Shown here: piece after piece, positions 10,758 to 22,727 of the stretch
Layout of the letters: each line of letters begins with the position of its first letter
Position numbering within the stretch: the stretch's first letter is position 1
NCBI RefSeq assembly: GCF_000090795.2
Contig: NW_003546582.1
Coordinates: 41,122-88,258 of the forward strand
From: Amphimedon queenslandica
Lineage: Eukaryota > Porifera > Demospongiae > Haplosclerida > Niphatidae
Length of the DNA stretch: 47,137 nucleotides
Reading direction: 5' to 3'
The notes under the pieces: model-generated
Database searches by the model: none
Told to the model about the DNA's origin: nothing
Seen by the model: the letters and a program-made list of their open reading frames with translations, nothing else
Made by a program: the position numbers and the translations under genes

Positions 10758-13050
10758 TATTATATAGGCGGTAGCCTATATGTAGGGTTGAGGTTGATTT
10801 TTCAAGATGGCGACCAAATTTATAATTTTCAAATGATTATAACTCATCTGTCTTACCTTTTACGGCCTTGTAAATGGCTTAGATGAGCTCTCCTTCACTG
10901 AGCGATTCTCCTGGTACCTTTAAAGTGGACTGCAATGTAGTGAGAGCAATTCTGGGTAACAGGCCCAAATTCAAATTTCTGCAAAATTCTTCAGACTTTT
11001 TCTTCTTTCTTTCATCTTTTTCTATCACCCTTTTAATCTTTTAAGCTAGGAAACTGCTCGAGCAGGCTTTCACATCATTCTTCTAGACTTTGGTCAAGGA
11101 CCACAAAGGTAGTTTTAGAATCATTCATTTTCTTAGGCAAAACAGATGTATAAATGGGCGTGATATAACACACCCTTTATGCAGATGCCATTTTGAAACA
11201 TTGCACTTGCGCAGAGAGTTGCTATAGTGACTACCTGTGCAGATTGCTGAGTGAGTACTGCTGATCCAAGTACAGTTGCTCTATTCCTTTTGTCTCTTCT
11301 TCTGCTTGCTAGTAAAGAGCGCACTGAGTAAGAGATCACCAGTTCTTTTAAGAGCTAAAAGGTGAATTGATTAAAAATTTTTAAAGATTAGATTTAATTC
11401 TTTTAAAATCCTCTGTTAAAACTATAGAGTGACTTGAACATTCAGCTGCTAGCTCTGTTATTTGAAGATACAGTCAGCTGCACTTGATATCTAGACAGCA
11501 CTGTTATAATTATAAAAGATAAGTGTTCCAAATGATAAGCATGAGATTTGCTACTAGCATTGGTCATTGTACTTGTGTTTCCTTCATAATTTGTGTTATA
11601 GTACTTGTTTCTAGTTTTAGTTCTAAGTGTACAGTAGAGTGCGAAAAAAAAGACCAGTAGCGCACAGTAGCGAAGAGTAGTTCGATGCTAGTTCCATAGT
11701 ACTCGTTATGCATGGTACAGTATACAGTACATGTAGTCATAGCTAGCATCAGATCAACATGTCTCCATTTCAAAAATCATTGCTTTCAGTAGGTCACTGC
11801 AGCATTTCACAACTATCAATTTAGGAATGCCTGGTAGTCTTTGTGACAATTTATCTCCTAGAATGAGAAGAACCTTCTGAAACATGGAGGACCATATTAT
11901 ATTAGCTAGTGAAACTATTCTTGATCCTGGATTAAAGAAGATTGCTTATAGTGATTGAAGTTTTGCAGATAAAGCAGTAATATAGGTAGTAAACAAAGCC
12001 TTATTGCAGAGAAGGAATAGTGTGGTCTCAGATAGTGTTCCAGTAGTGGAGCAAAGTAAGAGTAATGAGTCCAGTGGTAGAGATGATAGTTCATTGTGGG
12101 CCTTTTTTGATTAGCGTGTGGCTAAAAGCTCTTCATCCGGTACTGATGGAATTGATGTTGCTACTGAAAGAACCAGTCTCTAAAAGTGAAGATTTTAGAT
12201 AGGAATGAAGACCTGATAGTTTGGTGAAGGGAGCATGAAGCAATGTATCCAAATCTTCATAAATTAGCTATGAAATATCTCAGCGTTCCTGGTACATCTG
12301 TACTTGCAGAGCGCCTTTTCAGTAAAGCTTGGGAATTTCTGCCCTAAGGAACAGACTCAAACCGAAACATGTTAACATGATGCTATTTCTTAATAAGTAC
12401 CTATAAACCGTCATCATTCTGGCCATTATGATGCACTATTTTGTGAATAAGATATTTGTGTGGCTTTAGTCATTAAATCGTTAATTAATTATCGAATCGA
12501 AAATAACATTCATAAAGTGATTTTTATAACTAACATATCGATATCGTATTGTTTCTTTTTAATGCTGTATCACCCATCACTACCGCACAGTAGTCTATAG
12601 CAACTTTGCTCATGCGCATGTAATTTCAAGATGGCATCTGAAAAGGAGAGGGGTGTGATGATCACGTCCAAGTAATTAGTTTCTAACTTTAAACTAATAA
12701 GATAATAAAAGCACTTTTCTCATCCATGACCCAAGCCCAAAGGAATGGTGTAAAAGCCATTTTACGCTGTTCATTATGTTAAAAAATTTCCGTGTTTATA
12801 GAGGAAATATGACATAAGAAAAAGTCTGAAGGTTTTTGCAGAAATTTGAATTTGGGCCTATTCTCCAGAATTGCTCCCGTTACATTACAGGTCACTTTAA
12901 AGGTACCCGAAAAACCGCTCAATGAAGGAGAACTGATTTGAGCATTTTATAAGGCTGTGCTGAAAGTTATAAGCATTTGAAAATTGTAAATTTGGCCACC
13001 ATGTTGAAAAATCAATGTCAACCCGACGTACAGGCTCCCGCCTATATAAT
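10758..13050. mobile_element. Fold-back transposon with about 490-bp terminal inverted repeats
   Basis: The left arm (about 10758-11241) matches the reverse complement of the right arm (about 12586-13050) along its length with substitutions and indels. Both ends begin TATATAGGCGG. Both contain TTGATTTTTCAA, GGTACCTTTAAAGTG, GGCCCAAATTCAAATTTCTG and CAGACTTTTTCTT, and both end near TATAGCAACT and a GCACAG/CTGTGC. Arms this long are typical of Mutator-like or Foldback elements. The centre carries a dead hAT transposase (11826-12412), so this is either a composite or a hAT nested in a non-autonomous element. No target-site duplication is obvious. Confidence 0.8.
11826..12412 (+). pseudogene. Dead hAT (ZBED1-like) transposase, C-terminal part
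   Basis: The plus strand reads ASETILDPGLKKIAYSD, matching the conserved hAT block with L-DPR-KK. Later come SLWAFFD and YPNLHKLAMKYLSVPGTSV with LAERLFSKAWEF, then, after a frameshift, ALRNRLKPKHVNMMLFLNKY. The last two are the hAT C-terminal dimerisation domain. Stops follow YSD, AVI, WAFFD and others, and the LFSKA to ALRNRL step needs a frame change, so it is inactive. A hAT-like terminus (CACCCATCACTA, 12571-12582) lies about 170 bp downstream, just inside the right arm of the fold-back element. Confidence 0.8.
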
Positions 13051-13059
13051 AGCAAAAGT

Positions 13060-13320
13060 TAAGCTACAATAAGACTTATGTACTTACTTTGTTTATACCA
13101 CTGCTATTGTACCAGCATCCTTGACAAAAATATTCCTACCCTGCCCCTTTTCTGTGTTCAACTATACAGAACAAAGTATAATAAAGAAGGTTGAGCTATA
13201 ATAACACACATACAAATACTTACTTTGTCTTACGGCTTGCTTTTGTAGCAGCATCCTAAATCATACTTGTTCCAGAGTGCTATTTATCTGTGTTAAACTA
13301 TACAGCACAATAAAGGGGTC
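13060..13320 (+). repeat. Tandem duplication, about 130-bp unit, two diverged copies
   Basis: Copy 1 starts near 13063 (AGCTACAATAA) and copy 2 near 13193 (AGCTATAATAA). Both go on through ACTTACTTTGT, a CAGCATCCT segment, CTGTGTT and AACTATACAG. There is no coding potential. It abuts the right end of the fold-back element. Confidence 0.65.
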
Positions 13321-13589
13321 ATTTACACTTTACCAGCCTAAAGCAGATCGGCCATTTTAAGGCTATGACGTCACCGATGGCATCATAGATGGACGCCCCA
13401 CAAAAGCCTGAGCTAACAGGATGCTATATAAGGCGAGCCTTGTTTGGAGGGGGCAAGGTGGAGGAGTCTGACACTAGGGCAACTCCCATTTCAATGCTAT
13501 GAATGAATTTAATAAGAAATGTTACTTTAAAATGAATGTATTTGAAAGTGACAACTGTAAAGAAAGAGAAACATTGCAGATATTATTTT

Positions 13590-13815
13590 AATTGTGTGTA
13601 AAAGTTAAATCTGTCTTGAATGGAACAATTATTGAGTATCATTTTATGTGTAAGAGTTAAATCCATCATGAAAGGACTCTATTACACTTATTTATTGTCA
13701 TTTTGTGTGTAACAGTTAAGTTTGTCTTGAATGGTCTCGACATTACACATAGTTATTATCAATTTGTGTGTAACAGTTGAATCATTCTTGAGTGGAATCC
13801 ATGTGTGGGGGTGTT
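13590..13815 (+). repeat. Minisatellite, about 58-bp unit, four diverged copies
   Basis: Four successive units each begin TGTGTAAnAGTTnAAT or a close variant (near 13590, 13645, 13702 and 13765). Each continues with CTTGAATGG or a variant, then TTATT.ATCAnTTT. There is no open frame through the array. Confidence 0.7.
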
Positions 13816-15060
13816 AATGTGGTAGACTTCTCAACAATAGAATACGTTTTATCTCTACTTCACATGTATTTATTTTAGGATTGAAAAGAATATAAAGGTA
13901 TCTGATAAGAAAAGCAAAAGAGTGAGCTGAAATAATCCTGAATATAATCATATTGATTACAACGTGAGTGCAAAGTATGTGCTATCAATCGCATTATTGT
14001 ATTACCATTTGTACAAGACAAAGAAGCAAAAATTCTTGCATTATTGACTATTGGATGGAATGATGTCATTTTATTATGGTATGCCAAATTACTTAGTTTA
14101 TTTTGTTAGAAAATATATATTGTTATCATACAAGAGTACAATAAAATGAAGGTTGCACAGTCAGTATGGCATCAATTTTAGTATTTTACACTTACTTTAT
14201 TGATTATGGATTTACAGTTATGTTTACAAACATTTTTAGCATTTAAGATAGTTATGTAATTGTGTTTAATTTACTGGTTAATTTTATGTTAATCATTGTT
14301 ACTTCAACTTTTTTTTTGTTTTTTATGTGTTATCATTGTTGAAATAACTGTTTAAAATGTTTATTTAAAGCAAAACTGACACGAATACTTGTTTTGTGAT
14401 TTAAAATCAAACATATGTTCATAATGACTTGCAAATTACCTTTTGTTCAAAATAATAGCTCTTTTTTGAAGAAAAACTTCTGTAAAAGTGCAAATGTCAT
14501 TTATTTTTGCACCTTGAATTCAGCCAAAGTACATGTGGTCATGCGAGGCATCACAAAAGGGAAAATGGTTGTTTGCTCTATTGGTTTATACACAACTTCA
14601 ATTCAGAAAAAATGTACTCTGTATTGTTTAGCAGGTAATGAAGGTATGATTTTAAGGGCAAAAGTAGTAATTGGAAGCAAGTTCTAAATGTCATAATTTT
14701 GCTCTATTTTGAAAATGAGTTAGCTAAATTTATTCTTCATTGCATCCTTGATAACACTACAGCTTTCTTTTCTGCAATAAAATAGCCAAAACTCCATAAT
14801 TCTAACATAAAGTTGCATATAAATCAATGCAGCAAGCAACCATCTTCCCTTTTTTGTGATGTCACGTGTGACCACATCCATGTGCTAATGACTAGATGTG
14901 GAAATGGGGGAAATTAGCTTTTTTTCAGCATTTTCTTCACAAAAGAGCAAGTAATTTTCACAAAAGCATTTTCACAAGTCGTGTACCAAAAGAAAAATAT
15001 TTTTAATTTCTAATAACAACCTAACTTTTTCCGTCAGTTGCTCTTTAACAACAATCATGC
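13816..15060. other. No recognisable gene
   Basis: AT-rich. The longest frame (14415-14687, +) encodes 90 residues with no motif I know and no splice partners. There are T-rich tracts near 14310 and a CACGTG at 14863. Confidence 0.4.
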
Positions 15061-15127
15061 AGAACTACAGCATTAACCACGTTGTTATTGGTTAAATTGA
15101 CCTGAAGTTTAAGGTTAATGTGAGATA

Positions 15128-15440
15128 GTTAATTTAACTACAAAAGAAAAATGGTTAAAATGAATCCAAAATTCATGGTTAATACACTGTTAAAACTGAG
15201 GTGTTGGCATACACTCGTGGGTGTCACAAATTTGGGTGTTGTTTACTATTGGGGTGTTGAATCAATCTAGCTTGGTGTTGTTCTATTGAAAGAGGGGTGT
15301 TACTACAACACTACAACTTGTGTCAAATTTAAAGGATAGCCATGACACCCTTACAGGTGTTGCAATAACACTGTATTTAAGACAGTGTATCAGAGTTAAT
15401 TTAACTGCAAAAGAAATGGTTAATAATAACCAAAACTTAA
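15128..15440. mobile_element. Small repeat element: inverted repeats inside short direct repeats
   Basis: A direct repeat of about 45 bp (AGTTAATTTAACTnCAAAAG... at 15128-15172 and 15394-15438) brackets about 220 bp. The ends of that interior are inverted to each other: ATACACTG and GGTGTTG...GGGTGTCA on the left, TGACACCC...GGTGTTG and CAGTGTAT on the right. Many GGTGTT/AACACC units can pair. It is probably a non-autonomous element; the family is unassigned. Confidence 0.5.
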
Positions 15441-16049
15441 GGTACCCTAGTTGCATTTTTATTAACGCGAAATTTGGGGTAGATTTAACTATTTTGTTTT
15501 TACAATAAATGTTTAAACTTACATTTCGGTGGAGAAGTGCACTACAAATAAGCAGAAAAGGTGCGCGAGTCAAGATAGCTGATTTGTTTAACATTTTAAT
15601 AAAAAAAGCAGTAGGTGTGGTAACATTTTGCTTAGCAACTATTACTTCTTGACCATTCACAGTTGCAAGGCATCTTCTCCACTGACTTCTGCCTCTTTAA
15701 TATTCTGCCTTCTAGGTCCTGCTGAACATGATAGAACTCGCTCTTGCTTTACCAAGTCCGTGTAGTTAAAAAAGCAGTCAGTAGTATTACAATTTTTGTC
15801 TTTATTTCTTACTTTTGATTGGACTAAACTCCAAAACTCAATAGCAGTAACACCAATTAAAATGCACTGATTACATTTTGTCATTTTTTTTACTTTTTGT
15901 AGTTCTTGAGCTATATCTAACAAATCTGTTTGATTCATTTGAGTCATATGAGAACAAGCAATTTCTGTAATTTAAATGGCTCAATAAGTCAGTATTACGG
16001 AAAAAAATTCTGGCAATGCACATTAATTATTTAAATTTGAGTGGCAGTG

Positions 16050-17345
16050 CTTATACATACGTGAGATACATGCATATTTAGCAACTTGTTTCTTCTCATC
16101 TTTGCCATAATTTTCTCTCTATACTTTTTTCTCTTCATTTCTGCCAAAGTCTCCTCTTTCTTTCGTTGACACTCTTGTCTTTTTCATTTCTTCTCCGCCA
16201 ACATCTTAAAAATTTTTCAGTTCCTCATTATTTTGAACCATTTTATAATTTTCAGTACTTGTGAGAACTTTTTCACAATATCTTGAATAATTAGGGTGCT
16301 TTGTTATCTCAGGCTGTGGTGGTCTTTAAATCTATTTTAAAGTAGAAACTTGAGAAACTCCCTCACTAATAAGATTACTTAAAGTGGTAAGGAAGCAGAT
16401 GAAGTACATGTAGATGAAGCATGAGGTAAAGACGAAGGCAAGTCAAAAGATAGAGGCAAGTCTCGTTTTTGTGTTACTATTACCAATTTTCAAAGCTACA
16501 AATTATACTATACATCAGTTAATATGTCATGTCCTTCCATAAAACGTTTTCTAAAGCAAGTGCTTGTTACTCAGAAATATTAGATAACATTTAATTAGAA
16601 GATGAGCAAGACCAAAAAGAACTGCATTTTCCTGGATCTACTTGACTATGCAATGGTATAAAAGCAAGTCCTGTCTTTTGCCAGGAGCTTTTGGCTAGAA
16701 TGACTTTTTGGGAGTTGTGGTGCAATATCAACAGTATGCCGATAAACTGGTTATACACCAGTAACTTTAAAAGCTGATATCAAATAATGAGTAGTCATTG
16801 CATAATAGAAAGCTAGACTCAGAATTTGCAAAAAGGAATACTGAGTTACAACTTTTTATGGATTTCTACTGATGTAATCTTAGATTTCTTGATTCATTTG
16901 TCTTTAGAGGGCCAAAGGTACTTTTGTCAAACAGTAGTAAAGTATGAGTAGTGTTGTGCGGCATGCAATATATAACGACTTTCTCATGAAAAGCTTTGGT
17001 AATGAAGCTAGGATTGTGATGTGTCAAATGCTCATGTATTAAAAGCAGAGGTCTTGCTCCAGCGACATGAACTACAAAGTGATGTCACTAACAGATATCA
17101 CTAGTCATCCAACCAATGTCATTAAGCTCATATATTGTAGAGGGAAGTTTCTTCATGAGTTTATTCAAGCCACCAGGCATTAAGTCATATGGAGTAGTGT
17201 AATGGGCATGTCTGTGTATACAAAATGGGACCAGATACTTCATCAGTACATTGCAGATTACCAGTGCCAACTGAAACTGGCCATTTTACTGGATATAGTG
17301 TCATGTAACTTGGGTGTGGCATGATGTGATTAGTTCTGTCACGTG
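16050..17345 (-). pseudogene. Dead pogo/Tigger-like (DDE_1) transposase
   Basis: On the minus strand, 17270-17088 reads VICNVLMKYLVPFCI and LPSTIYELNDIGWMTSDIC. After a stop, 17070-16885 reads GARPLLLIHEHLTHHNPSFI, then VVIYCMPHNTTHTLLLFDKS and TFGPLK. These are the central blocks of the pogo/CENP-B DDE domain (LL-DGH-SH; LPPHTTH-LQPLD; FGPLK). The catalytic DGH is HEH here. Further along, FKVTGVYPV (about 16770) fits the usual G-YP motif. A Lys/Glu-rich tail (RKKEETLAEMKRKKYREKIM) at about 16085-16160 is also typical. Several stops and the lost catalytic Asp make it inactive. A 96-residue open frame at 15657-15947 (-) may be more of it. Confidence 0.75.
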
Positions 17346-17380
17346 TTTTATAATGGCAACTGCTATAGTAGGGCCACACT

Positions 17381-17420
17381 GACTTTGTTCAGCTAATTAT
17401 GACTTTGTTCAGCTAATTAT
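17381..17420 (+). repeat. Perfect 20-bp tandem duplication
   Basis: The 20-mer GACTTTGTTCAGCTAATTAT occurs twice without mismatch, head to tail. Confidence 0.95.
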
Positions 17421-18640
17421 AAATGCACGAGTAGCTGTGATATGAAAGTGGCTGTTAATTGTCACATAAGTGTTTGTTTATAATAGCTTACCCACAATGA
17501 ATATAATTATGAGACAAATTTTATTATAAACTTTTATTATTTTAAAATTACAGTAAATAAGAGTAATAATTATTAGTCAGGTGAATTCATAATTGTCATT
17601 AGCAACCACAGCATCATTTGGAGAGGCAGAGATTGAAGTGACACCTTCGCTAGAGGCTTCAATACTATTGGACTCATCACTGGACTCACTACTAATATTA
17701 GCAAGAAATTCAGGTGTGCAAAATGGTTCCTTTAAACAATGTCAGCCATTCTTCTGCAGCAAAAGTCTTGCATTTCATCTCTGAATGTTGATTAAGTCAG
17801 CCCATCGCTCCTGTGATCCATTGTTGTTTTTCCTCATGTTTACGTGTAATAATACAGTTCCACAGTATAAAACTATTGTTCTTTTCATGGTACATATACA
17901 AATCCTAGGCTTAAACAAAGTAAACTAAAAGATATGGCTCATTATAGCTACCTGATATTTTATATTGTTCTTCTCTTAATTTTCACAAGTGTATATGGCT
18001 AAAAATAGTTAAGAAGGTTAGCCTCACTCATCTTTTCGTGTCCTTTTAGTTATATCTCGTCTCATGCCTTCCTTCCTGCTAAAACATCTCATTCTTGATG
18101 GACCATGTGGTGCACAAGTGGTCGCCATTTTATTATTATTATTATTAAATAACTTTCCAGCACTGACAGAATAAATAGAACAAGATAAAAAGCAGGTAAT
18201 TCAAGTTGGTGAAGTTTAGTACTGGTGGTCAACCTGGGACATGCCCAGGCTGCCAGCATAAAAAATGAAAGTAGTTACAATAAAATAATAGAATTTAAAT
18301 TAGTTACTAAAATTAGGGGTAGGAGGAGAGACGAAACATCGGGAGCAGGGGCAATGGAGATGAAAAGAGCACGGATTTGTTGGGTCAAAATTCTGATTAA
18401 AATACGACCAGTAAAATTTTTTAATAGATTTGGTATACGCCCACGCCATTACCACACGTGGGCGGTAGTAATGGCGTCGAGTGCTCTCTAAGTGCCCAAG
18501 TGCTTTGATTTCTCTTCTCCTTTTCTACACCTGCGCTCTAGTTGTATCATATATTAAAACACCCGCTTTCTCATGAAAAGTATCATGGAAAAAAGCCGCT
18601 ATCTGTACTTTATTAAATAAGAAAGTTATTTCAATTCAAA
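17421..18640. other. No recognisable gene
   Basis: Two short frames (17593-17784 and 18225-18491, both +) have no family signature. The reverse strand at 17585-17700 gives an acidic Ser-rich stretch (SSESSDESNSIEASSEG) that could be the tail of an unknown protein. A TTATTATTATTATTATT tract sits at 18131-18147. Confidence 0.35.
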
Positions 18641-18668
18641 GTTGACAAAGTCAGTGTGGCTCTACTAT

Positions 18669-18780
18669 AGCAATGTAGTCTAAATCAACTTAAACTACAA
18701 AATGTAAACAATTAAGTAATGCTCACCTCCTACTCCTCTTCTAGTAAGCAGTGGGCACTGCATGGGCACTGGGTAATGAA
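18669..18780 (+). repeat. Dispersed repeat, copy A (see 22479-22575)
   Basis: TAGCAATGTAGTCTAAATCA and the following 90 bases recur almost identically at 22479-22575 in the same orientation. This copy has a duplicated GGGCACTG segment near its right end. Confidence 0.9.
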
Positions 18781-18789
18781 TGTAGGCTG

Positions 18790-19170
18790 GGGAATGGTCT
18801 GGCTTGTGAGACTACTCTTTTATTAATATTATACGTCAATAAATTTTACTGCTTGTACTTCAAACTATTCTTTCAGTTCAAAGTGATCAGTCTGTATTAT
18901 ACTGTTAGCACAGTAACCTCTCAGTGTTAGTGTTAATGTTTATATGTTGTCTCATATGCTAGTAAAACTAATGCTATGACCTATGCAGCAGAAATATTTC
19001 ATTGTATCTGTACAGGAACAGCAAACAAAGGTACTTATCCTTAAAAAGCAAGAGGTTGAATTAAGTAACTATTAACTAATAATGTTCAATCATCAACTAA
19101 CAATAATTAATTACATCAATGACTTTATTAATGAAGAACATCTTCATACACACCAGTCCTATTAATTAGA

Positions 19171-19207
<37 letters not shown>

Positions 19208-19218
19208 TATAATTATAC
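18790..19218. other. 3' flank of the Calx-beta gene
   Basis: No coding sequence recognised. It holds a TTA/TAA microsatellite at about 19172-19205. The downstream (3') side of the minus-strand gene lies here, and an exact polyadenylation site cannot be assigned. Confidence 0.4.
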
Positions 19219-22035
19219 TTACTCATTAGTTATTTTATGCAGTTGATAGCTCACATTCTTATCATACATCATATTACTGGCCTCAGTAGTAGCAACTGGT
19301 GGCTTGTCAGCAGTCATTGAATTATTAAGTTTCCTCCTACTAATAAAAACTACTGATACACAATATAAGCATTATGTTATACTTACAAATACAAAATGAC
19401 AGCAATTAATATAATCGTCAATATGATAATAAAGGATATATTCAGACCAGATATCACTAGTGCCACATCAATAGAGCTTGTACCTTGAAATAAATTAAGA
19501 GATAAATAATTTCAATGTTAAAAATTATTCTCAGTTATAATACTCACTGTCATTATCAGTGATAGTCACAACTGCTGTATTGTGATTAGAAGTAACACGA
19601 TATCTTGATACTATGCCCATTCTAACATCAAAGGATTCTGTCGATTCTGGTACAGTATCATCTACTAATGATATTGAATATGAAGCTGATGATTGTCCAC
19701 TTGGTATTGTTATTGTATCAGAAAATGATTTATAATCAGTGACTACAAAATAACACAATTTAAAGATTAATAACACTTAGTTAAGAGCAAACTATTTCTA
19801 GCTCCACCACTAGTTGGTTCATCAGTTAATCTAATGACAGTATCAGTAAGAACAGGAGATGATGATGTTACAGTAACAGTGACACTTCCATTGTTTTCAG
19901 AAACTATATACTCAGGAGAAGTGAATGTCAACAATATAACTAAAATAATAATAACAATTATGACCATAACAGTTAAAGAATGCAACACAATGATTCCATG
20001 AGAAGAAACACAAACAAATAGCCATGCACACAAATTTCACAATAATTAAAATATATATCTTACAGCTAGTATCATAAATGGTGATGGTAGCAACTGATCC
20101 AGTCACTCTTAATGGTGCTCCACTTACATAGGACATGTTAACATTGAAGTATTCTGTAAGCTCAGATGCTGGAGATGCTAGTATTGTCACATTATAAGAG
20201 AAACCAGTAGACCCAACAGGTAGAGGTATCTCCTCATTTAAGCCAATGTAGTCAATGTTCCCTAGGAGGAATGGAAAGAGAATACGAGATGAAGATTATA
20301 CAGGAGAGAGAGAGAGGATTAAATAAAGAGCAATATTTCAATTACTATTAATTCATTGTAACTATTAAAATATCCTTACTAGTAGCAGGATTGGTAGTAC
20401 CAGGTGTAGGTACATCAGTTAGTCTAATGATAGTGTCTCCTAATAGAGGCTGTGATGTCACACCTCTTAGAGTAAGAGTAACATTAGTGGTCTCTTGAGA
20501 ATAAATATAACTGTAACTGGAGGAGAATCCGATGGTACGGACTAAAAATAAAATTAATTATTTTTTTAAATGTGCAAGAATGGAAAGTTACCATTAGCAT
20601 CATAAATAGTAATGGTAGCATTGGATCCAGTAAATGTCAATGGCCATCCACTAACAAACTCTAAAGTGGCACTGAATACTTCTCTATATGATTCAGCCTC
20701 AAGATTAAGAATGATAAGAATAGTATAATCATGTCTTGTAGCACCAGCAGGTAAAGTGATTATATCATTGAATGACATGTAATCAAGATCAGCTATTATC
20801 ATGTAATAACAATAGAAAATAAATAAATTACATTCAAATACTCACGTGTAGCATGATCATTAGTTGCTTCAGTAGTTGGTATATCAAATATTCTAACAAT
20901 GGATGATCCAAGAAGAGGTTGTGATGTCACAAATGAGATATTAAGAGTTACATTAGTATCTCCCTCATATGCTCTGTAAGTAACTGGATAAAACTGTACA
21001 GTAGGCACTAAAAATTAAAATAAAAACATAATCCAAGAGAGTCTGGGGAGAGCTAACCATCAACATTATTAATATTAAGAGTAGCATTGGGTCCAGTAAA
21101 TGTCAATGGCCATCCACTGACAAACTCTAACGTTGCACTGAATTGCTCAGTAAATTCAGCTCTGTAATCATCATACATATGTCTAGAATAATCATAATAT
21201 CTTGTGGAGCTGCTAACACGTAGAGTGATCGTCCTATTAAATGACCCATAATCATCTCCAGCTATAATGAATCAATGGAAACACAAATGACATTATAAAC
21301 AGTTTAAATACTCACGAGTAGCATGATTAGTTGCTCCAGCAGTTGGTATATCATACAGTCTAACAATAGATGATCCAAGAAGAGGTTGGGATGTCACAAA
21401 TGAGATTATAAAAGAATTTCCCTCAGTTACATTGTAAGTAACAGGATCAAACATCACAGTAGGAACTAGAAAATAAATAAAAACCAATAAACATTATTAC
21501 ATTAAGAAAGGGTGAGAACTATACCATCAGTATCATTAATAGTTATTACAGCATTAGATCCATTAACTGTCAGTTGGTTTCCACTGACAAACTCTACAGA
21601 TACACTGAATACTTCAGATAATTCAGCCTCTGGATTAGAGAAGATGGTGACAGTATAATTATAACTTGTAGAACCAGCAGGTATAGTGACTGTATCATTA
21701 AATGACATGTAATCAACTCCAGCTATAATAGACAATATCGAAACAAGAATGAACTTCACATTTACATTTTAATTTACCAGTAGCTTGATTGGTTGCTCCA
21801 TCATTAGTTACGTTGGATATTCTAACAGTGGAGTCTGCACTAAGAGGCTCAGATGTCACTAATGAGATGATAACAGTTATATTGGTATCTTCTTCAGTCA
21901 CATTGTAAGTATTAGGATCAAACCAAACAGTAGCAGCTATTAAAAAGGAATCATATCAATCCATTACTAGTAGATACACTTACCATCAATACAACAGATA
22001 CTCAGTAATACTATAATCATTATATGATACAACAT
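19219..22035 (-). CDS. Type I membrane protein with five Calx-beta-like domains
   Basis: Exons (minus strand, 5' to 3'): 22035-21984, 21936-21778, 21722-21525, 21465-21316, 21261-21058, 21007-20846, 20792-20592, 20541-20380, 20261-20064, 19939-19793, 19742-19548, 19483-19387, 19339-19219. They sum to 2046 nt, 681 residues plus TAA. Exon 1 is a signal peptide (MLYHIMIIVLLSICCIDA). Five domains follow (about residues 18-136, 137-254, 255-375, 376-495, 496-609), each from two exons. The first half has Y-V-E and VTS-PL; the second has DY-SFNDT-TIPAG, E-EVFSV and TI-D-D, which is the Calx-beta pattern. Exon 12 gives the membrane helix (LNISFIIILTIILIAVILY); exon 13 a 40-residue tail starting RRK. 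Domains 2 and 3 share SFVTSQPLLGSSIVR, so recent duplication is likely. Many N-glycosylation sequons. Probably a calcium-dependent adhesion or cell-surface protein; ligand unknown. The weakest splice choice is GTTTGC after exon 10. Confidence 0.88.
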
Positions 22036-22727
22036 TTTCTCCACTTTATCTTGTTTTTCTCCTTCTCTCTCAGTGTTGCTATTAATCCTGTTATCATTGA
22101 TATTTTACACTCAACCTTTATACTTGTACTCTTGCAGTGTTTACTTTACTACACATTAAAAAGGAAATGATTATATCAAATCAGGAGTACATGACCTAAT
22201 TCATGAACTGATGACTTTAAAATGATATTAAATCAATGTACCAATAATTAGTCCATCATTAGCAAACACAATAGACATGACCTTTTGTTGTAAACAGCTT
22301 TATGTTGCATTTTAATAGCAAAAAATTATAATAATTATTTCAGTAGTTATTAAAAATACATAAAATGCATGTTAATGCAACTCTGGTCTCAGAATAGAAT
22401 TTCCCACTGTAGCTAAGGTCTAAGGATGGATGAGGAGTGCCAGTGGTAAACATTGCCTTAAGTAATGATTGATAAACTAGCAATGTGGTCTAAATCAACT
22501 TAAACTACAAAATGTAAACAATTAAGTAATGCTCACCTCCTACTCTTCTAGTAAGCAGTGGGCACTGGGTAATGAAATTAGACCCAATAGGGTGCAGTAT
22601 CTGATTGTTGCAGCAAAAAAGGTGTGGCTGAAGTGAGCCACACCCAATTATACTGTTAGTTCAAGATGGCCACCGTTTCTTAGAACAAAACTCGGAACAA
22701 AAGGAATAGTCTCTCTTATTTAACACG
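22036..22727. promoter_or_regulatory. Divergent intergenic region, Calx-beta gene / PM20D2-like gene
   Basis: The two start codons point away from each other, 692 bp apart, so the promoters of both genes probably lie here. The region includes repeat copy B (22479-22575). Just upstream of the peptidase start is CAAGATGGCCACCGTTTCTT (22663-22682), whose core AAGATGGC resembles a YY1-type initiator element. No TATA box is obvious. Confidence 0.4.
22479..22575 (+). repeat. Dispersed repeat, copy B (see 18669-18780)
   Basis: About 97 bp nearly identical to 18669-18780, same orientation, sharing TAAATCAACTTAAACTACAA, GCTCACCTCCTACTC and CTAGTAAGCAGTGGGCACTG. It lacks the extra GGGCACTG duplication of copy A. 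Confidence 0.9.

Larger units (their letters stand above)
17359..18672. repeat. Inverted-repeat pair of about 30 bp, 1.3 kb apart
   Basis: CTATAGTAGGGCCACACTGA at 17361-17380 with its flanks matches the reverse complement of 18640-18672 (GTCAGTGTGGCTCTACTATAG). Both outer ends can be read as TA followed by TAGTAGnGCCACACTGAC, which fits a TA-targeting element. The interior has no recognisable gene. The left copy lies within or at the edge of the dead pogo ORF. Confidence 0.5.

Noticed and set aside
14415..14687. 90-residue open frame as a gene
   Set aside because: No recognisable motif, no splice partners and an AT-rich repeat context; chance is the simpler explanation.
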